Shown one piece after another: positions 18,632-27,707 of a stretch of DNA of 64,000 bases. Below the pieces are notes generated by a model, which worked only from the letters and a program-made list of their open reading frames with translations, was not told the DNA's origin and did no database searches. The stretch comes from Microvirga lenta. Its GTDB lineage: Bacteria; Pseudomonadota; Alphaproteobacteria; Rhizobiales; Beijerinckiaceae. The stretch lies in the NCBI RefSeq assembly GCF_020532555.1, contig NZ_JAJBBR010000014.1, positions 81,748 through 145,747 on the forward strand. The letters run 5' to 3'. Positions within the stretch are counted from its first letter, which is position 1, and each line of letters begins with the position of its first letter. A program made the translations under genes and the position numbers.

Positions 18632-20928
18632 CGCTGTGCCGCAGGGGCCGCGGCACCGGTCCCGCGGCTGCGCCAGAGATGGTAGCCGATCACGATCGCC
18701 GCGAGCCCGAAGCCGATCTCGTCGGTGATGGGCAGGGCCAGGACAAGGGTGCCGGCCGCAGCCACGGCGATCACCCTCTCCCACCAGTACATGGTCGTGC
18801 GGAAGTATCCGACGGAGGCGGCACCCCACAGGAGGACCGCGAGGCCGGCCTTGACCACCATGTAGGCGACCTTCAGCCAGAAGGCCCAGCCCTCAAGACC
18901 TCCCGCCTGCTGCATCATCAGCGCCGGATCGTAGACCGCCATATAGGGGATCACGAAGCCCGGCAGGGCGATGCGCAGGGCCGAGAAGCCGATCCGGAAG
19001 CCGGACGCCTTCGCGATGGGCGCGGCCGCGAAGGCCGCCAGCGCCACCGGGGGCGTGAGGTCCGCCATGATGCCGAAGTAGAAGACGAACATGTGCGAGA
19101 CGATGAGCGGCACATCGAGGGTCAGCAGCGCGGGCGCGGCCAGCGACGAGGTGATGATGTAGTTCGGGATCGTCGGGATGCCCATGCCGAGGATGAGGCT
19201 GACGAACATGGTCAGCACCAGCGACAGGATGAGCGAGTCGCGGCCGATGGAGACCACCCAGTTTCCGAAGATCGTTCCGATGCCGGTCAGGGTCATGGTG
19301 CCGATCACGATGCCGACCACGGCGCAGGCAAGGCCCACGGGGAGCGCCTGGCGCGCCCCGTCCGCCAGCGCGTCGCGGCAGGCCTGCAGCGTCTCGGGGC
19401 CGCCCCGGATGAAGATGCTGACCAGGACCAGAACCGCCACGAGGGCCAGAACCAGGGTGATGTCGAACCGCAGCAGCGCGGCGGCGATCAGGCCGAGGCC
19501 GATCCAGAAGATGACGCGGACGGTCTGGTTCAGGATTCCGAGAGCCATGGATCCCGCCAGGATGAGCACCACCGTGAGCGCCAGGCCGATGGAGCCGGCG
19601 AAGAGCGGCGTGTATCCCGAGAAGAGCAGATAGACGAGAACCGCGAGCGGCAGGATGAGGTGCCACTTCTCCTTCAGGGCCTTCATGGCGCTCGGCAGCT
19701 CGTGCTTGGCCAGACCCCGCAGCCCGGACTTTCCGGCCTCGAGATGCACCGCCAGGAAGGCCGAGGCGTAGTAGAGGATGGCCGGGATGATCGCCGCCTT
19801 GACCACCTCGACGTAAGGCACGTCGATGGTCTCGGCCATGATGAAGGCCACGGCGCCCATCACGGGCGGCATGATCTGGCCGCCCATGGAAGCCGTTGCT
19901 TCCACACCGCCTGCGAATTCCGGACGATAGCCGTACCGCTTCATGAGCGGGATGGTGAACTGTCCGGTCGAGACCACGTTGGCGACGCCCGAGCCCGAGA
20001 TCGTGCCCATGAGCGCCGAGGAGAACACGGACACCTTCGCCGGACCGCCCTTGGCGCTGCCGAAGGCGCCCATGGCGACGTCCGTGAAGAGCTGGATCAT
20101 GCCCGCCCTCTCGAGGAAGGCCCCGAACAGGATGAACAGGAAGATGTAGGTGGCCGAGACCAGGGTCGGCGTGGCGTAGAGCCCCTCGGTGCCGAAGGAC
20201 ATGTGCTCGATCACCTGATCCAGCGAATAGCCGCGGTGGTCGAACGGCGCCGGCAGGTAATTGCCGAAGAGGCAATAGGCCAGGAACAGCCCCGCCACGA
20301 TCGGGAGGGCCGGGCCCATGACGCGCCAGACGAGATAGAACAGGACCGCGATGGCCGAAATGCCGACGACGAGATCGGCCGGCGTGACCTCGCCCGCCCG
20401 GATCACGAGTTCGTCATAGAGCGCCCAGTGATAGAGGCCGATTCCGAAGCCGATGAGGCCGATGACCCAGCCGAGGGCATAGGTCACGGGGCTCCGGGCC
20501 CGGTGGTTCGCCAGCATGGCGCCCGCGACCAGGCAGAGGAAGCCCACATGGAGGGCGCGGACGACCTGGCTCGGCAGGCCGCCGGGAAACTTGAGGACGA
20601 GGCCGTAGGTGACGGCGAGCGCCAGGAGGGCCAGGGCTCCGTCGACCACGTCGCTCCCCCGCATGCGGGAGAAGATGAGCCACGCCGCCCAGAGCACGAA
20701 GACCCCGCCGATGATCGTGATCAGCGAGAGGCCGGCCAGGATGGGGCGGTCGAGGGGAATGCCGAAAGCCGTGACGATCTGGAAGGTCGAGAACGAGACC
20801 GCGATCCAGAAGAGGAGCTTGCCGAGCATGCCCTCGCCGAAATTCTCGGGCAGGCCGTGCTCAGGGTTCGCAGGAGTCGACGGCGCTTCCAACTCTGCGA
20901 CTTCAGACGCGTTCACACCGTGACTCAT
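18628..20928 (-). CDS. TRAP transporter permease, fused 4TM-12TM (DctQM-like, TAXI family)
   Basis: 766 residues with roughly 17-19 hydrophobic segments. The small-subunit-like region is at the N-terminus and the DctM-like large subunit follows. Conserved DctM features include F-G-A-F-L-E-R-A-G, G-T-I-S-G-S-G-V-A-N-V and a long G-G-Q-I-M-P-P-V-M-G-A segment. TRAP systems drive uptake of carboxylates or other organic anions with Na+ or H+ gradients, supplied by a periplasmic binding protein. That protein is encoded just upstream (21022-21990), with a terminator-like hairpin in between. DUF1850 follows with overlapping codons. The substrate is not readable. Confidence 0.94.
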   Translation of the reverse strand: MSHGVNASEVAELEAPSTPANPEHGLPENFGEGMLGKLLFWIAVSFSTFQIVTAFGIPLDRPILAGLSLITIIGGVFVLWAAWLIFSRMRGSDVVDGALALLALAVTYGLVLKFPGGLPSQVVRALHVGFLCLVAGAMLANHRARSPVTYALGWVIGLIGFGIGLYHWALYDELVIRAGEVTPADLVVGISAIAVLFYLVWRVMGPALPIVAGLFLAYCLFGNYLPAPFDHRGYSLDQVIEHMSFGTEGLYATPTLVSATYIFLFILFGAFLERAGMIQLFTDVAMGAFGSAKGGPAKVSVFSSALMGTISGSGVANVVSTGQFTIPLMKRYGYRPEFAGGVEATASMGGQIMPPVMGAVAFIMAETIDVPYVEVVKAAIIPAILYYASAFLAVHLEAGKSGLRGLAKHELPSAMKALKEKWHLILPLAVLVYLLFSGYTPLFAGSIGLALTVVLILAGSMALGILNQTVRVIFWIGLGLIAAALLRFDITLVLALVAVLVLVSIFIRGGPETLQACRDALADGARQALPVGLACAVVGIVIGTMTLTGIGTIFGNWVVSIGRDSLILSLVLTMFVSLILGMGIPTIPNYIITSSLAAPALLTLDVPLIVSHMFVFYFGIMADLTPPVALAAFAAAPIAKASGFRIGFSALRIALPGFVIPYMAVYDPALMMQQAGGLEGWAFWLKVAYMVVKAGLAVLLWGAASVGYFRTTMYWWERVIAVAAAGTLVLALPITDEIGFGLAAIVIGYHLWRSRGTGAAAPAAQR

Positions 20929-20965
20929 GGCGTGCAGTCTCCCATTCGGGCTTTGTAGATGAACA

Positions 20966-20997
20966 TGAAAAAGCCGGAGCAGTTCACCCGCCCCGGC
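20966..20997 (-). terminator. Intrinsic terminator/attenuator between TAXI binding protein and TRAP permease
   Basis: On the minus strand a 7-bp stem with one G-U pair (20991-20997 with 20973-20979) and an 11-base loop is followed directly by TTTTTC. Its position after the binding-protein gene suggests partial termination that yields more binding protein than permease. Confidence 0.7.
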
Positions 20998-21021
20998 CGT
21001 TTTGTCAAATGGATTGAAGCG

Positions 21022-21990
21022 TTACGAGCCCTGCTTCTTCACGCCCTTCTCGTCGAAATAGCGCTGCGCGCCCGGATGCACCGGGATCGGCATGCCCGAC
21101 AGGGCGTTCTCGAGCTTGATGTCCCGGGCGGCCGCGTGGGCGGCGGCCAGTTCCGGCAGGCTCTCGAAGATGGACTTGGTCATCTGATAGACGGTCTCGT
21201 CCTTCACGCCCGAATGGGTCACGAGGTAGTTCACCACGGCGGCGGTCGGCACCGCGGCGGTCTGGCCCTCGTAGGTGTTCGGCGGGATGGTCGCCGTCAC
21301 GTAGGGAGTTCCGACCTTCTGCACGACGTCCGCCGGGATCTCCACGACCTGGATCGGCACCGAGGTGGCGAGGTCGCGGATGGAGGAGACGCCGAGGCCG
21401 GCCGACTGCAGGGTCGCGTCGAGCTGGCGGTTCTTCATGAGCTCGACGGACTCGCCGAAGGGCAGGTACTCGACCTTGGCAAGGTCGTCATAGGACAGGC
21501 CCGCGCCCTGCAGGATCGCCCGGGCGTTGAGCTCGGTGCCCGACTTCGGGGCGCCGACGGAGAGGCGCTTGCCCTTGAGGTCGGCGAGGGTCTTGATGCC
21601 GGAATCCTTGGAGGCCACGATCTGGATGTAGTTGGGGTAGATCGCGGTCACGCCGCGCAGCTTGTCCAGCTTGGAGCGGAAGCCCGCCTCCTGATCGCCG
21701 GCCCAGCCCATGGCGAGGCTGTCGCCGAGGGTGAAGCCGAGCTCGCCCTTGCCCTGCTGCAGCAGGGTCAGGTTCTCGACCGAGGCCTTCGTGGCCTGGA
21801 CGGAGGGGCGGCTGCCCTGGATCTTGTCGGTGAACACCTTGGAGATGGCGACGCCGAGAGGATAGTAGACGCCGGAGGTGCCTCCGGTCAGGATGTTGAT
21901 GAAGTCCTGCGCCTGGGCCGGAACGCTGGCGCCTGCAAGGGCGAGGGCTGTCGCGGCGCCGATGAGGCGGCGCTTGAAGGTGGAACGCAT
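21022..21990 (-). CDS. TAXI family TRAP transporter solute-binding protein
   Basis: 322 residues with a clear signal peptide (cleavage after A-Q-A, about residue 27). The TAXI family signature is present: I-L-T-G-G-T-S-G-V-Y-Y-P-L-G near 34-47, then G-A-P-K-S-G-T-E near 145. It is the periplasmic receptor of the TRAP importer whose fused permease and DUF1850 protein are encoded downstream. A terminator-like hairpin after the stop would raise its level relative to the permease. Ligands of TAXI proteins include glutamate and other organic acids, but this member's ligand is unknown. Confidence 0.93.
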   Translation of the reverse strand: MRSTFKRRLIGAATALALAGASVPAQAQDFINILTGGTSGVYYPLGVAISKVFTDKIQGSRPSVQATKASVENLTLLQQGKGELGFTLGDSLAMGWAGDQEAGFRSKLDKLRGVTAIYPNYIQIVASKDSGIKTLADLKGKRLSVGAPKSGTELNARAILQGAGLSYDDLAKVEYLPFGESVELMKNRQLDATLQSAGLGVSSIRDLATSVPIQVVEIPADVVQKVGTPYVTATIPPNTYEGQTAAVPTAAVVNYLVTHSGVKDETVYQMTKSIFESLPELAAAHAAARDIKLENALSGMPIPVHPGAQRYFDEKGVKKQGS

Positions 21991-22146
21991 AGGCGTAGCT
22001 CCCTGTTTGCGACGCCGGGTTCTCCGGCGCCTGTGTGTGAGCCTAGTTTTGGCGGCTGACGCCGAAACCTCAAGAGGTTATGAGGGTCTTAATCCTGCCG
22101 CCTTGGTGGGTAGGGGTCTTGTCTCCACAGGTCAATACGTCGTTCC

Positions 22147-23724
22147 ATGTTCAACCGTCGTCAGTTTCTCCAAGTCGCAACAGCCACGGCCGGTCTGGCC
22201 GCCACCGGCTTCTCCACCAAGGCCCTGGCCCAGCAGAGCCTGAAGATGGGCGAGCCCGTCCCGTTTTCGTTCGAAGCCCTGAAAAGGCGGGCGCGGGAGA
22301 TGGCGAAGGAGCCCTATTCCGCCCCGCCCCGCCCCTCGCCGGAGGTGCTGGAGCAGATCGACTACGATGCCCACGGCAAGATCCGCTTCAAGACGGACCT
22401 CGCGCTCTGGGCCGACGGGCCGAGCCAGTTTCCGGTGACGTTCTTCCACATGGGGCGCTTCTTCCAGAAGCCCGTGCGGATGCACGTGGTGAGCGACCGG
22501 CAGGCGCGGGAGATCATCTACGACAGCGCCTATTTCGACATGCCGGCGGATTCACCGGCGCGGAAACTGCCGGAAAACTCGGGCTTCGCAGGCTTCCGCT
22601 TCCAGGAATCGCGCAACGGCAGGCTCGACTGGCGCAAGAACGACTGGGTCGCCTTCCTGGGCGCGTCCTATTTCCGGGCCATCGGCGAACTCTATCAATA
22701 CGGCCTGTCGGCCCGCGGCCTGGCGGTGGACGTGGCGGTCCACGGCAAGAACGAGGAGTTCCCGGACTTCACCCATGTCTATTTCGACACCCCGCAGCCG
22801 GGCTCGGACACGGTCACGGTCTTCGCCCTCCTCGAAGGCCCGAGCGTCACGGGCGCCTACCGCTTCGTCATGCAGCGGGCGGCGGCGGTCATCATGGATA
22901 TCGAGAGCGCCGTCTTCCTGCGCCAGGACGTGAGCCGCCTCGGGATCGCCCCCCTCACCTCCATGTACTGGTATTCGGAGAAGGCCAAGACGACGGCGAT
23001 CGACTGGCGCCCGGAAATCCACGATTCCGACGGCCTTGCCATGTGGACCGGCAGCGGCGAGCGCATCTGGCGCCCTCTCAACAATCCCCCGCGGATCATC
23101 ACCTCGGCCTTCGTGGACGAGAACCCGAAGGGCTTCGGGCTGCTCCAGCGCGACCGCAATTTCGACCACTATCTCGACGGCGTCTATTACGACCGGCGCC
23201 CGTCCCTCTGGATCGAACCGCAGGGCAACTGGGGCAAGGGTTCGATCCAGCTCGTGGAAATCCCGACCGACGACGAGATCCACGACAATATCGTGGCCAT
23301 GTGGGTGCCGGCGGAGCCGGCCAGGGCGGGACAGTCCTTCGATTTCCGCTACCGCATGTCCTGGTCGGCGGAGGAGCCCTACCCGACCCCTCTGGCGCGC
23401 GTCGTAGCGACCCGCTTCGGCAATGGCGGCCAGGCCGGGACCGTACGCCCCAAGGGCGTGCGCAAGTTCATGGTCGAGTTCCTGGGGCCGCCCCTGGCCA
23501 AGCTCCCGAACGGCGTCATTCCCCAGCCCGTTCTCACCGCATCCCGCGGCGAGTTCTCGAACGTCCTGACAGAGGCCGTCCCCAACAACGTGCCGGGCCA
23601 TTGGCGCACCCAGTTCGACCTCACCGTGACCGGAACGGAGCCCGTCGAGATGCGCGGCTACCTGCGAAACGGCGACGAGGTGCTGAGCGAAACCTGGCTC
23701 TACCAGTACCACCCCGCCTTTTAA
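22147..23724 (+). CDS. Periplasmic glucan biosynthesis protein, OpgD/MdoD-like
   Basis: 525 residues. The N-terminus has a Tat signal (N-R-R-Q-F-L-Q, hydrophobic core, cleavage after A-L-A). The glucan-binding OpgG domain follows with G-F-A-G-F-R, F-L-G-A-S-Y-F-R-A, Y-G-L-S-A-R-G-L-A, A-P-L-T-S-M-Y and a W-R-P-L-N-N-P block. The C-terminus ends E-T-W-L-Y-Q-Y, as in E. coli OpgD, which is also Tat-exported. Family proteins shape osmoregulated periplasmic glucans. No OpgH glucosyltransferase is in the window, and a second paralogue (35546-37099) lies 12 kb away. The OpgD label rests on the Tat signal and tail, so confidence in family is high and in subtype moderate. Confidence 0.88.
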   Translation: MFNRRQFLQVATATAGLAATGFSTKALAQQSLKMGEPVPFSFEALKRRAREMAKEPYSAPPRPSPEVLEQIDYDAHGKIRFKTDLALWADGPSQFPVTFFHMGRFFQKPVRMHVVSDRQAREIIYDSAYFDMPADSPARKLPENSGFAGFRFQESRNGRLDWRKNDWVAFLGASYFRAIGELYQYGLSARGLAVDVAVHGKNEEFPDFTHVYFDTPQPGSDTVTVFALLEGPSVTGAYRFVMQRAAAVIMDIESAVFLRQDVSRLGIAPLTSMYWYSEKAKTTAIDWRPEIHDSDGLAMWTGSGERIWRPLNNPPRIITSAFVDENPKGFGLLQRDRNFDHYLDGVYYDRRPSLWIEPQGNWGKGSIQLVEIPTDDEIHDNIVAMWVPAEPARAGQSFDFRYRMSWSAEEPYPTPLARVVATRFGNGGQAGTVRPKGVRKFMVEFLGPPLAKLPNGVIPQPVLTASRGEFSNVLTEAVPNNVPGHWRTQFDLTVTGTEPVEMRGYLRNGDEVLSETWLYQYHPAF

Positions 23725-23757
23725 GGTTGCGGGTGGCGGACTATGCAATCAAAAAAT

Positions 23758-23777
23758 GCGTATAAAATACTATACGC
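23758..23777 (+). promoter_or_regulatory. Inverted repeat before the zinc uptake genes, candidate Zur-type operator
   Basis: GCGTATA at 23758-23764 and TATACGC at 23771-23777 form a perfect 7-bp inverted repeat with a 6-base AT-rich spacer, 39 bp upstream of the first gene of the zinc operon and inside an AT-rich promoter-like stretch. Zinc uptake operons are normally Zur-repressed. The sequence is not a clear match to the classic Zur consensus, so the regulator is inferred. Confidence 0.5.
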
Positions 23778-23816
23778 CCTCTGGAACGGGAGCAAAATCC
23801 GTTCTATCTGAACGGT

Positions 23817-23972
23817 ATGCCGCATAGCCACCACCATCACGATCATGCCCATCGGGCGGTTGCCGCCGCTCCGACTTTCTCGCTGCTGCGCCTCTCGGCC
23901 TGGGAGCGTCTCGGAGGGGCCGCGATCCTCCTGGCCGGCTTGTGGCTTCTGGTCTTCTGGGTTCTGGGGTAG
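23817..23972 (+). CDS. His-rich small membrane peptide, first gene of the zinc uptake operon
   Basis: 51 residues. The first twelve residues hold six His and one Asp (M-P-H-S-H-H-H-H-D-H-A-H), followed by a single hydrophobic helix (about 33-50) with W-E-R-L-G-G at its start. It ends four bases before the ATP-binding subunit gene and has the same orientation, so it is the first cistron of the zinc operon. Cytoplasmic or periplasmic exposure of the His cluster depends on topology; the positive residues between cluster and helix favour a cytoplasmic N-terminus. A role as a zinc-binding accessory peptide is inferred from the His cluster and position. I know no named family. Confidence 0.75.
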   Translation: MPHSHHHHDHAHRAVAAAPTFSLLRLSAWERLGGAAILLAGLWLLVFWVLG

Positions 23973-23976
23973 GACC

Positions 23977-24729
23977 ATGCCCGCAGCCGCCACATCGATT
24001 CAGTTCGACGAAGTGACCCTCGGCTACGGCCGGCGGCCCGCCGTCCATCATCTGCACGGGGAGATCGCCCCCGGCAGCCTGACGGCGGTGGTCGGCCCCA
24101 ACGGCGCCGGCAAGTCGACCCTGCTCAAGGGCATCGTCGGCACCCTGCGTCCCCTCGAAGGCCGGATCCGGCTCACCGGCCCGGCCAATGCGCGCATTGC
24201 CTATCTGCCCCAGGCGGCCGAGATCGACCGCACGTTTCCGCTCTCGGTCTACGACCTCGTGGCCATGGGCCTCTGGTCCCGCTCCGGCCTGTTCGGCAGC
24301 ATCGGGGCCAAGGACCGCGCCCGGGTCGAGCAGGCCCTGGACGCGGTCGGCCTCGTCGGCTTCGAGCGCCGCCCGATCGCCACCCTCTCCGGCGGACAAA
24401 TGCAGCGCGCCCTGTTCGCCCGCCTTCTCCTGCAGGATTCCCCCGTGATCCTCCTGGACGAACCCTTCACCGCCATCGATGCCAAGACCACCGCCGACCT
24501 CCTCGACGTGGTGCGCCGCTGGCACGACGAATCCCGCACGGTCGTGGCCGTGCTGCACGACCTCGACACGGTGAAGCGGGTCTTCCCGCAGACGCTCCTG
24601 ATCGCCCGGGAACCCGTGGCATGGGGCGAGACCAGCGACGTCCTGAGCCCAGAGAACCTCCTGAAGGCCCGCCGGATGGTCGAGGCGCACGATCCCCACG
24701 CAGCCCCCTGCCATCGCGGTGCCGCGTGA
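23977..24729 (+). CDS. Zinc (manganese) ABC transporter ATP-binding protein, AztA/ZnuC-like
   Basis: 250 residues. Walker A is G-P-N-G-A-G-K-S-T at 40-48, the signature L-S-G-G-Q at 137-141, Walker B V-I-L-L-D-E-P at 157-163, and the switch His lies in L-H-D near residue 195. Q-loop context Y-L-P-Q-A-A-E-I-D is typical of metal-type (cluster 9) importers. The stop overlaps the GTG of the permease gene. The tail carries several His and Cys residues. It energises Zn2+ uptake with the two following genes. The assignment to zinc rather than manganese rests on the His-rich loop of the binding protein. Confidence 0.92.
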   Translation: MPAAATSIQFDEVTLGYGRRPAVHHLHGEIAPGSLTAVVGPNGAGKSTLLKGIVGTLRPLEGRIRLTGPANARIAYLPQAAEIDRTFPLSVYDLVAMGLWSRSGLFGSIGAKDRARVEQALDAVGLVGFERRPIATLSGGQMQRALFARLLLQDSPVILLDEPFTAIDAKTTADLLDVVRRWHDESRTVVAVLHDLDTVKRVFPQTLLIAREPVAWGETSDVLSPENLLKARRMVEAHDPHAAPCHRGAA

Positions 24730-25607
24730 CGGTTACAGACATGTTCGAGATGCTCTACGGCCCCTTCGCCGAGTTCGACTTCATGCAGCGGGCGCTCGTC
24801 GGCGTGATCGCCATCGCGCTCGGCGGCGGCCCCGTCGGCGTGTTCCTGATGCTGCGCCGCATGAGCCTCACCGGCGACGCCATGGCCCACGCGATCCTTC
24901 CCGGCGCCGCCATCGGTTATCTCCTCGCGGGCCTGTCCCTGCCGGCCATGACCATCGGCGGGCTGTTCGCGGGCGTGATCGTCGCCGTCGCGGCGGGCCT
25001 CGTCTCGCGGCTCACCTCCCTGAAGGAGGACGCGTCGCTCGCGGCCTTCTATCTCCTCTCCCTCGCGCTCGGCGTCACGATCGTCTCGCTCCGGGGCTCC
25101 AACGTGGACCTGCTGCACGTGCTCTTCGGCACGGTGCTGGCCCTCGACGACAGCACCCTCCTGCTGCTTGCGGGCATTTCGTCGGCCACGGTGCTGACGC
25201 TCGCGGTTCTCTACCGTCCGCTGGTGCTGGAATGCGTCGATCCCACCTTCCTGCGCTCGGTCAGCCGGGCCGGAACGCCGACGCACCTGATCTTCCTCGG
25301 CCTCGTGGTGCTCAACCTCGTGGGCGGGTTCCACGCGCTCGGCACCCTTCTCGCGGTCGGCATGATGATGCTGCCGGCCGCTGCCTCCCGGTTCTGGAGC
25401 AGCGACATCACCATGATGATGATCCTGTCCGTGGTGATCGGGATGGTGTCGGGCTTCGCCGGCCTGCTCCTGTCGTTTCATGTGGAGCTCCCGGCCGGCC
25501 CCTCGGTCATTCTGGCGGCCGGGATCATCTATGCCGGCTCGCTCATCTTCGGCCGGGAGGGCGGGCTCCTGTGGCTCGCATGGCCCGGCAGGCACCTGGA
25601 AGCCTGA
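24726..25607 (+). CDS. Zinc ABC transporter permease, AztB/ZnuB-like
   Basis: 293 residues from the GTG at 24726, which overlaps the stop of the ATPase gene (GTGA); an ATG five codons later at 24741 is an alternative. About eight hydrophobic helices are present. L-R-R-M-S-L-T-G-D-A-M-A-H-A near residue 45 and R-P-L-V-L-E-C-V-D-P-T-F near 165 are ABC-3 family motifs, the first being a metal-permease hallmark. G-F-H-A-L-G-T-L-L-A-V-G lies in a late helix. It forms the inner-membrane channel and is followed 37 bp later by the binding protein gene. Confidence 0.92.
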   Translation: MTVTDMFEMLYGPFAEFDFMQRALVGVIAIALGGGPVGVFLMLRRMSLTGDAMAHAILPGAAIGYLLAGLSLPAMTIGGLFAGVIVAVAAGLVSRLTSLKEDASLAAFYLLSLALGVTIVSLRGSNVDLLHVLFGTVLALDDSTLLLLAGISSATVLTLAVLYRPLVLECVDPTFLRSVSRAGTPTHLIFLGLVVLNLVGGFHALGTLLAVGMMMLPAAASRFWSSDITMMMILSVVIGMVSGFAGLLLSFHVELPAGPSVILAAGIIYAGSLIFGREGGLLWLAWPGRHLEA

Positions 25608-25644
25608 CGCTTCCTTTGATTTCGCAACAGAAGGACCATCGCCG

Positions 25645-26574
25645 ATGACGACTCGCAGACATGCCCTCTCGCTGGTCCTGGGCTGCCTTGCCCTGGCAGG
25701 AACCGCCCTGCCGGTCGCGGCCCAGGCCGCCGACAAGCTGAAAGTCGTCGCCACCTTCTCCATTCTCGGGGACCTGGCGCGCAATGTCGGCGGCGACCGG
25801 GCCGAGGTGACGACCCTCGTCGGCCCGAACGGGGACGCCCACGTCTATTCCCCGACCCCGGCGGACGGACGGCGCCTGACGGAGGCCAAGGTCGTCATCA
25901 CCAACGGCCTCAAGTTCGAAGGCTGGATCGACAGGCTCATCAAGTCCTCCGGCACCAAGGCCGCCGTGACCGAAGCCGCCAAGGGCGTGAAGCCCTTGAA
26001 GGAGGAGGCCGGCGGACATGGCCACGGCCACGGTCATAGTCATGCGGGCGTCGATCCCCATGCCTGGCAGAGCATCGCCAACGCGAAGACCTACGTGACC
26101 AACATCCGCGACGCCCTCATCGCGGCCGATCCCGAGGGCAAGGCCGTCTACGAGGCCAACGCCGCCGCCTATCTCAAGCAGCTCGACGGGCTCGAGGAGG
26201 AGATCAAGGGGCTGGTGTCCAAGATCCCGGCGGACCGCCGCCGCATCATCACCTCCCACGACGCCTTCCGCTATTTCGAGGATGCCTACGGAATCGAGTT
26301 CATCTCGCCGCAGGGCGTCTCCACCGATTCCGAGGCCTCAGCCAAGGACGTGGCGAAGATCATCCGGCAGATCAAGCAGGAGAAGATCAAGGCCGTCTTC
26401 GTGGAGAACGTCTCCGATGCCCGTCTGATGGAGCGCATCGCGAAGGAGACCGGAGCCGCCGTCGGCAGCCAGGTCTATTCCGATGCCCTTTCGGAGCCGA
26501 GCGGACCGGCCGGGACTTACATTGACATGATGCGACACAATATAAGGGCCTTCAGCTCGGCCTTGTCGAGCTGA
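25645..26574 (+). CDS. Zinc ABC transporter substrate-binding protein, AztC/ZnuA-like
   Basis: 309 residues with a signal peptide (cleavage near A-Q-A, residue 28). Likely zinc ligands are His66 in D-A-H-V-Y-S-P, His139 in D-P-H-A-W, a His in T-S-H-D-A-F and an acidic residue near the C-terminus. A flexible loop at 125-133 alternates Gly and His (five His), the feature known to capture zinc in AztC and ZnuA. It belongs to cluster 9 binding proteins. Last gene of the AztABC-type operon; a palindromic repeat element and the COG0523 GTPase gene follow. The His loop is the best evidence that the substrate is Zn2+. Confidence 0.93.
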   Translation: MTTRRHALSLVLGCLALAGTALPVAAQAADKLKVVATFSILGDLARNVGGDRAEVTTLVGPNGDAHVYSPTPADGRRLTEAKVVITNGLKFEGWIDRLIKSSGTKAAVTEAAKGVKPLKEEAGGHGHGHGHSHAGVDPHAWQSIANAKTYVTNIRDALIAADPEGKAVYEANAAAYLKQLDGLEEEIKGLVSKIPADRRRIITSHDAFRYFEDAYGIEFISPQGVSTDSEASAKDVAKIIRQIKQEKIKAVFVENVSDARLMERIAKETGAAVGSQVYSDALSEPSGPAGTYIDMMRHNIRAFSSALSS

Positions 26575-26598
26575 TCATCCCCTTCGCGGGCTCGTCGC

Positions 26599-26701
26599 GT
26601 GTCATTCCCGGCGAGCGGCGCGGGGAAGGGAATCCGGATACGGCTCGCGCCGGACGCTGGATCCCCTTCCCGGCCTGAAGGCAGGCCGCCGGGAATGACA
26701 C
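26599..26701. repeat. Palindromic intergenic repeat element, copy 1
   Basis: A perfect 15-base terminal inverted repeat (26599-26613 with 26687-26701) whose outer part reads GTGTCATTCCCGG encloses further partly complementary GC-rich arms. It fills the gap between the zinc binding protein and COG0523 genes. A related element with the same GTCATTCC outer end follows the COG0523 gene, so this is a dispersed REP-like family. Confidence 0.8.
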
Positions 26702-26729
26702 CCGCAACTTCGCCTTTTTGGAACATCCG

Positions 26730-27692
26730 ATGTCCGACAAGATCCCCGTCACCGTGCTCACTGGCTATCTCGGCGCCGGCAAGACGACACTTCTCAACCG
26801 GATCCTCACCGAGCAGCACGGCAAGAAATATGCCGTGATCGTCAACGAGTTCGGCGAGATCGGCATCGACAACGAACTCGTCGTCGGCGCCGACGAGGAA
26901 GTGTTCGAGATGAACAACGGCTGCATCTGCTGCACCGTGCGCGGCGACCTGATCCGCATCCTCGACGGCCTCATGAAGCGCAAGGGCAAGTTCGACGCCA
27001 TCATCGTCGAGACCACCGGCCTCGCCGACCCCGCTCCCGTCGCCCAGACCTTCTTCATGGACCAGGACGTGTCCGACACCGCCCGCCTCGACGCGGTCGT
27101 GACGGTGGCGGATGCCAAATGGCTCTCGGACCGCCTGAAGGACGCGCCGGAGGCCAAGAACCAGATCGCGTTCGCGGACGTGATCATCCTCAACAAGATC
27201 GATCTGGTCAGCCCCCGGGAGCTGGACGAGGTCGAGGCGCGCATCCGCGCCATCAACCCCTATGCCAAGGTCCACCGGACGCAGAACTGCGCCATTCCGA
27301 TCTCGGAGGTGCTCGACCGCAAGGCCTTCGACCTCGACCGGATCATCGAGCTCGAGCCCGACTTCCTGGAGGAAGGCCACCATCATCACCACGACGAGGA
27401 CATGCAGTCCGTCGCGGTGAAGATCGACGGCGAGGTCGACCCGGAGAAATTCATGCCGTGGATCTCGAACCTCACCCAGGTCGAGGGGCCGAACATCCTG
27501 CGCTGCAAGGGCATCGTGGCCTTTCCGAACGAGCCGAAGCGCTTCGTCTTCCAGGGCGTGCACATGATCCTCGACGGCGATGTCCAGAGCGACTGGAAGC
27601 CGGGCGAGAAGCGCGATTCCAAGGTCGTGTTCATCGGCCGCGACCTGGACGAGGACGCCATTCGCGAAGGTTTCCTGTCCTGCGCGGCGTGA
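26730..27692 (+). CDS. COG0523 GTPase (CobW/ZNG1-like metallochaperone)
   Basis: 320 residues. The GTP-binding P-loop G-Y-L-G-A-G-K-T-T is at 12-20, the family metal motif C-I-C-C at 65-68, the Walker B-like E-T-T-G-L-A-D-P at about 94-101 and the guanine motif N-K-I-D at 155-158. A His run at 217-221 follows a Glu-rich segment. The C-terminal CobW_C domain covers about 225-315. COG0523 members move zinc (ZNG1, ZigA), cobalt or iron to client enzymes. Position right after the zinc importer, plus the His run, supports a zinc role. It is bracketed by two palindromic elements and followed by a WD40 gene. Confidence 0.92.
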   Translation: MSDKIPVTVLTGYLGAGKTTLLNRILTEQHGKKYAVIVNEFGEIGIDNELVVGADEEVFEMNNGCICCTVRGDLIRILDGLMKRKGKFDAIIVETTGLADPAPVAQTFFMDQDVSDTARLDAVVTVADAKWLSDRLKDAPEAKNQIAFADVIILNKIDLVSPRELDEVEARIRAINPYAKVHRTQNCAIPISEVLDRKAFDLDRIIELEPDFLEEGHHHHHDEDMQSVAVKIDGEVDPEKFMPWISNLTQVEGPNILRCKGIVAFPNEPKRFVFQGVHMILDGDVQSDWKPGEKRDSKVVFIGRDLDEDAIREGFLSCAA

Positions 27693-27707
27693 AGACATAC
27701 CACCTCG

